A stretch of 64,000 nt of DNA from Deltaproteobacteria bacterium (GTDB lineage: Bacteria > Desulfobacterota > Desulfarculia > Adiutricales > Adiutricaceae): the NCBI GenBank assembly GCA_031265205.1, contig JAISCZ010000048.1, positions 1-64,000 on the forward strand, written 5' to 3'. A model generated the notes under the pieces. That model was not told the origin of the DNA, did not search any database, and was given only the letters and a program-made list of their open reading frames with translations. Every line of letters starts with the position of its first letter. The first letter of the stretch is position 1. Shown piece after piece: positions 61,463 through 64,000 of this stretch. Position numbers and translations under genes: made by a program.

Positions 61463-63211
61463 ATGAAACGATTGCCCGTAACTGATACGCCGTTTAGCGA
61501 AATTATCGAAGGCGGTTTTTTATACGCCGACAAGACGCGATACGTTTACGAGATGATTCATAAATACAAATTCTGTTTTCTCTCGCGTCCCAGCCGATTT
61601 GGCAAAACTATTCTTTTAGACGCCATAGCCGAACTGTTTCGCGGGAAAAAGGAACTCTTTGAGGGTTTATGGATCGCCTCGGATAATTTTCCGATTGAGT
61701 CGGAAAGAGGCTCGCCATTAACGAGAGGCGAGCGAAAGGCGTATGATTTTAAGATTCATCCAGTAGTGAAAATATCCATGGCTTATGGTAAAATTGAAAA
61801 CGCGGGCCAATTACAACGAAAAATAATTCAAGATTTGGCGTTGGCGGCGAAATCCGAGGGGCTCGCGCTGATTGAGGAAGATTTTGACGAGGCGCAAAGT
61901 TCTCTGTTTGAAGGCCTTATCGAAAAATACAATGGCGCGAAAGTCGTAATCTTGGTGAACGACTACGACGCTTCCGCGTCAGAGAATCTTGATAGCGTCG
62001 CGTTCGCGAGGGGCAATGTCGATGTCCTTTGCGATTTTTATCTCGCTCTGAAGAAAAATACGCGATACATTCGCTTTGCCTTCGTTACCGGCGTTACCTT
62101 TTTCGCCAAGACCGCCATGGGCGTAGAAAGCGCCAATATGTTTAAAGATATCTCCATTAAAGAAGAATACGCCGGCGTTTGCGGGTTCACGGCTAATGAT
62201 TTTGACGCTTTATTCGCCGACAGAATGGAATCGACGCTGGAAATCCTTAAAAACGAAAGGCGAATGAAAGCGGACGCGACCGTAAAAGATTTAAGAAACG
62301 AAATATTCGAAACGTTCGGTGGCTACAGTTGGCTTGGACAAGACAGAATTCTCAATCCGTATTCTATTTCGCGTTTTTTTGCCGATAAATCGTTTGACTC
62401 CCACTGGGCCAAAGTTGGGTGGACAAAAAATTCGCGCGCGCTCATCGCTAAAAAGCCCTTGGATTTTATTGATCCTCTTCAAGTCGGCTATACGATAGAA
62501 GATCTTACGAAGGCGGACGTGGGTCATGTTAATCCAACGGCGCTTCTATTCCATTGCGGCTACTTAACGATTGAGAGAGTTGAGTTCGTTGAAATAGCTG
62601 GCGTGAAAGGATGTCCGATATATCGTGGCTTAATGTTTTTAGGGGCGCCGAATAAAGAGGCGAAAGAATCTTTTAGCGCGTTTTGCCGGGAGTCTATCTT
62701 TGGGCTATTTTATAAAGAATTACCGGAATTAGGCTGTCAATTAGCTGACGCTTTCGGCGATAAGAACGCTGAAGCGTTAGACGCGCTTATTGGCGTAATT
62801 TTTGACAACGTTACCATTTTACTCAATATTCCTTTTGAATATCGGCGACACGCGGTTTTACGAACGGCTTTGCGCGCCGCCGGAATAGACGTTAAAAGCG
62901 AAAAAACTGGGAGAATTGGGAATTCCAACTTAACAGTCGCTCTTACGGGAGACAAATACGTAATAATACAAATTAAATGTCTCGCGGATATTAACGAAGA
63001 CAATAAGGATAAAATAATTGATGAGGCTCTTGACGGCATTTTGAGGCAAATCATCAAAATTGATCGCTCGGGATCTTATGGGATAAAGAATCCCAGCGCG
63101 ATTATTGGGCTCGCGATTGTATTTTACGGAGAATACGCGGTCAGGACAAAATTTGGGAAAGAGCGCAATTTCCAATGTCCTCAAATTTCTTTAGAAAATG
63201 AAATACCATAG
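61463..63211 (+). CDS. AAA-ATPase-like/PD-(D/E)XK-family protein with altered catalytic motifs
   Basis: The 582 aa protein is a homologue of the product encoded at 20861-22591 (same PF09820/PF08011 architecture). Present: FSEIIEGGFLYADKT, P-loop SRPSRFGKT (41-49), TGVTFFAKTAMG, YAGVCGFTANDF, GGYSWLG. The Walker B position reads VILVNDYDAS (N166-D167) where the family has DEYD. The nuclease core reads VIIQIK (Q503, K505) where the family has ELK or EFK. The frame is intact and the length normal, so it may be a non-catalytic relative. A/T-rich compared with dnaB. GGAGG precedes the ATG. Confidence 0.85.
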   Translation: MKRLPVTDTPFSEIIEGGFLYADKTRYVYEMIHKYKFCFLSRPSRFGKTILLDAIAELFRGKKELFEGLWIASDNFPIESERGSPLTRGERKAYDFKIHPVVKISMAYGKIENAGQLQRKIIQDLALAAKSEGLALIEEDFDEAQSSLFEGLIEKYNGAKVVILVNDYDASASENLDSVAFARGNVDVLCDFYLALKKNTRYIRFAFVTGVTFFAKTAMGVESANMFKDISIKEEYAGVCGFTANDFDALFADRMESTLEILKNERRMKADATVKDLRNEIFETFGGYSWLGQDRILNPYSISRFFADKSFDSHWAKVGWTKNSRALIAKKPLDFIDPLQVGYTIEDLTKADVGHVNPTALLFHCGYLTIERVEFVEIAGVKGCPIYRGLMFLGAPNKEAKESFSAFCRESIFGLFYKELPELGCQLADAFGDKNAEALDALIGVIFDNVTILLNIPFEYRRHAVLRTALRAAGIDVKSEKTGRIGNSNLTVALTGDKYVIIQIKCLADINEDNKDKIIDEALDGILRQIIKIDRSGSYGIKNPSAIIGLAIVFYGEYAVRTKFGKERNFQCPQISLENEIP

Positions 63212-64000
63212 ACGTTGATTTGTTTAATTTTCCATCACGCGACTATCGTTTTCCCAAGCGGAAACGCTAGCGGGAACGAACTCCGCGAAAATCTTGAGCC
63301 TGGGAAAAGAATCGGGGGCGATCGTTTTCTTCCTTCTTAGCTCTTAGCTCAAAAGGTCGGCGCGGTTCAATTCTTTTGTCGCTTGATTTCCACTGCCGTT
63401 GAGACATGGAGCGTGGCGAAGACTGTTCGCGTAGAGAGCGGAGGTCTTATGGATGACTCAAAAGTGGGAATTGTGAGGAATGGTTTTTTCTCGCGATAAA
63501 TAGGGAAACGACACGACGGGCCATGACGGCCGTTAAGCGCCATTTTCTGAAGCCCAGTTCATCTCTTTCGCGGCGGCGCTCTCCAGAAGCGATAAGCGTC
63601 CGAAGCCCAGCGCGGAATCGTCTTCCAAGCCCAATAGATGGGCAAGGGACTGTGTGTCGTTTCCGCGCGCCTTTGACGTAGGGAAGACTGTGTCCCGTTC
63701 GCCAAGGAAGTGGACGAGGGATGGCTGGGACTTGTTGGGGAGGGTGAGGGAGGCGGCGTATCTTTTCAGGGGTGGGCCTTGGCTTGGCTCCGAGAGAGCT
63801 TGCTCCACTCAGCGCCTTGGCTCGGCTCGGAGGGCGCTTGTTCCGCCCAGGACCTTGGCTCTGACCCGAAGGGGTTTGTTCAGGTTACTGGGGCGGGATG
63901 GCTTGAGTAAAGCTTCTTGGTTTATTCCATCTCGTGAACGGATACTTTTTAAGCTCCAAAAAGTCGCCTTTATAAATCTTATTTCGATCCATGAATACAA
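63212..64000. other. Right-end region: repeats, one doubtful small gene
   Basis: A minus-strand frame 63533-63808 (91 codons, GTG start, no ribosome site) has balanced composition with a loose internal repeat (QPSLVHFLG / QSLAHLLG). It could be a remnant gene. Around 63777-63890 three degenerate units of about 38 bases begin CCTTGGCT. TCAGGTTACTGGGGCGGG (63880-63897) and GTGAACGGATAC near 63931 match the decayed region at 33680-33740. A short minus-strand frame from ATG 63992 reads MDRNKIYKGDFLELKKYPF and stops after about 36 codons. Confidence 0.35.

Noticed and set aside
63348-63370. AGCTCAAAAGGTCGGCGCGG resembles a stretch inside dnaB (about 60610)
   Set aside because: Similarity ends after about 20 bases and the flanks do not continue; probably chance.
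1-64000. tRNA, rRNA, tmRNA or riboswitch genes
   Set aside because: Read on both strands for TpsiC-arm (GTTCRA) and other hallmark motifs; none had a matching cloverleaf or known conserved core.

Overview
The window comes from a GC-rich, Gram-negative, probably anaerobic bacterium. Lipid A/core genes (lpxK, waaA, two family-9 heptosyltransferases), an autotransporter and several secreted proteins indicate an outer membrane. An Rnf-like iron-sulfur/membrane unit and the AAA/PD-(D/E)XK families, which are common in gut bacteria, suggest a host-associated anaerobe. A Desulfobacterota (deltaproteobacterial) relative is my best guess, by inference only. The core genes are strongly GC-rich. The AAA-ATPase genes, the autotransporter and the toxin-like pair are visibly richer in A/T and look acquired.

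Layout. 1-57: start of an IS630-type transposase. 0.4-3.4 kb: thrS behind a leader with terminator-like hairpins, then infC starting at ATT. 3.7-7.0 kb: FmdB-type zinc ribbon and two heptosyltransferases. 7.6-9.4 kb: AAA ATPase. 9.7-13.8 kb: rpmI-rplT-pheS-waaA-lpxK on the minus strand, with pheT not adjacent. 14.1-15.8 kb: thioesterase and phosphoglycerate mutase. 17.4-20.1 kb: autotransporter. 20.9-22.6 kb: AAA/PD-(D/E)XK protein. 23.3-25.3 kb: alkA-ogt alkylation repair. 25.4-26.8 kb: a COG1106-type ATPase with all nucleotide-binding motifs eroded. 27.8-28.1 kb: AT-rich island with inverted repeats. 28.1-31.9 kb: MFS transporter, RnfC-like protein and an RnfD-RnfB fusion. 32.3-34.2 kb: zeta-toxin-like kinase with a small overlapping partner, a dead IS200/IS605 tnpB tail, and a decayed copy of the same pair.

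34.6-35.4 kb: Hpt plus STAS-like protein. 35.5-39.7 kb: enzymes for a 2,3-diacetamido-2,3-dideoxy uronic acid (dehydrogenase fused to acetyltransferase, aminotransferase, UDP-HexNAc 6-dehydrogenase). 39.9-42.7 kb: transketolase and endonuclease III. 43.1-44.5 kb: short G3E GTPase with a histidine-rich partner. 45.2-46.7 kb: FGE-like and Sel1 proteins. 47.6-51.2 kb: XRE repressor, coiled-coil membrane protein, DUF457 protein, with long gene-poor stretches and short dispersed repeats. 51.5-59.2 kb: an iron-uptake operon (nitroreductase-like, FTR1, P19, DUF2318, two FtsX-type permeases, ATPase). 59.4-60.9 kb: dnaB. 61.5-63.2 kb: a second AAA/PD-(D/E)XK gene with altered catalytic motifs.

The most notable items are the stripped-down, fused Rnf-like unit, the ATPase pseudoenzymes, the toxin-like locus with its decayed duplicate beside a TnpB relic, and the AT-rich palindromic island.
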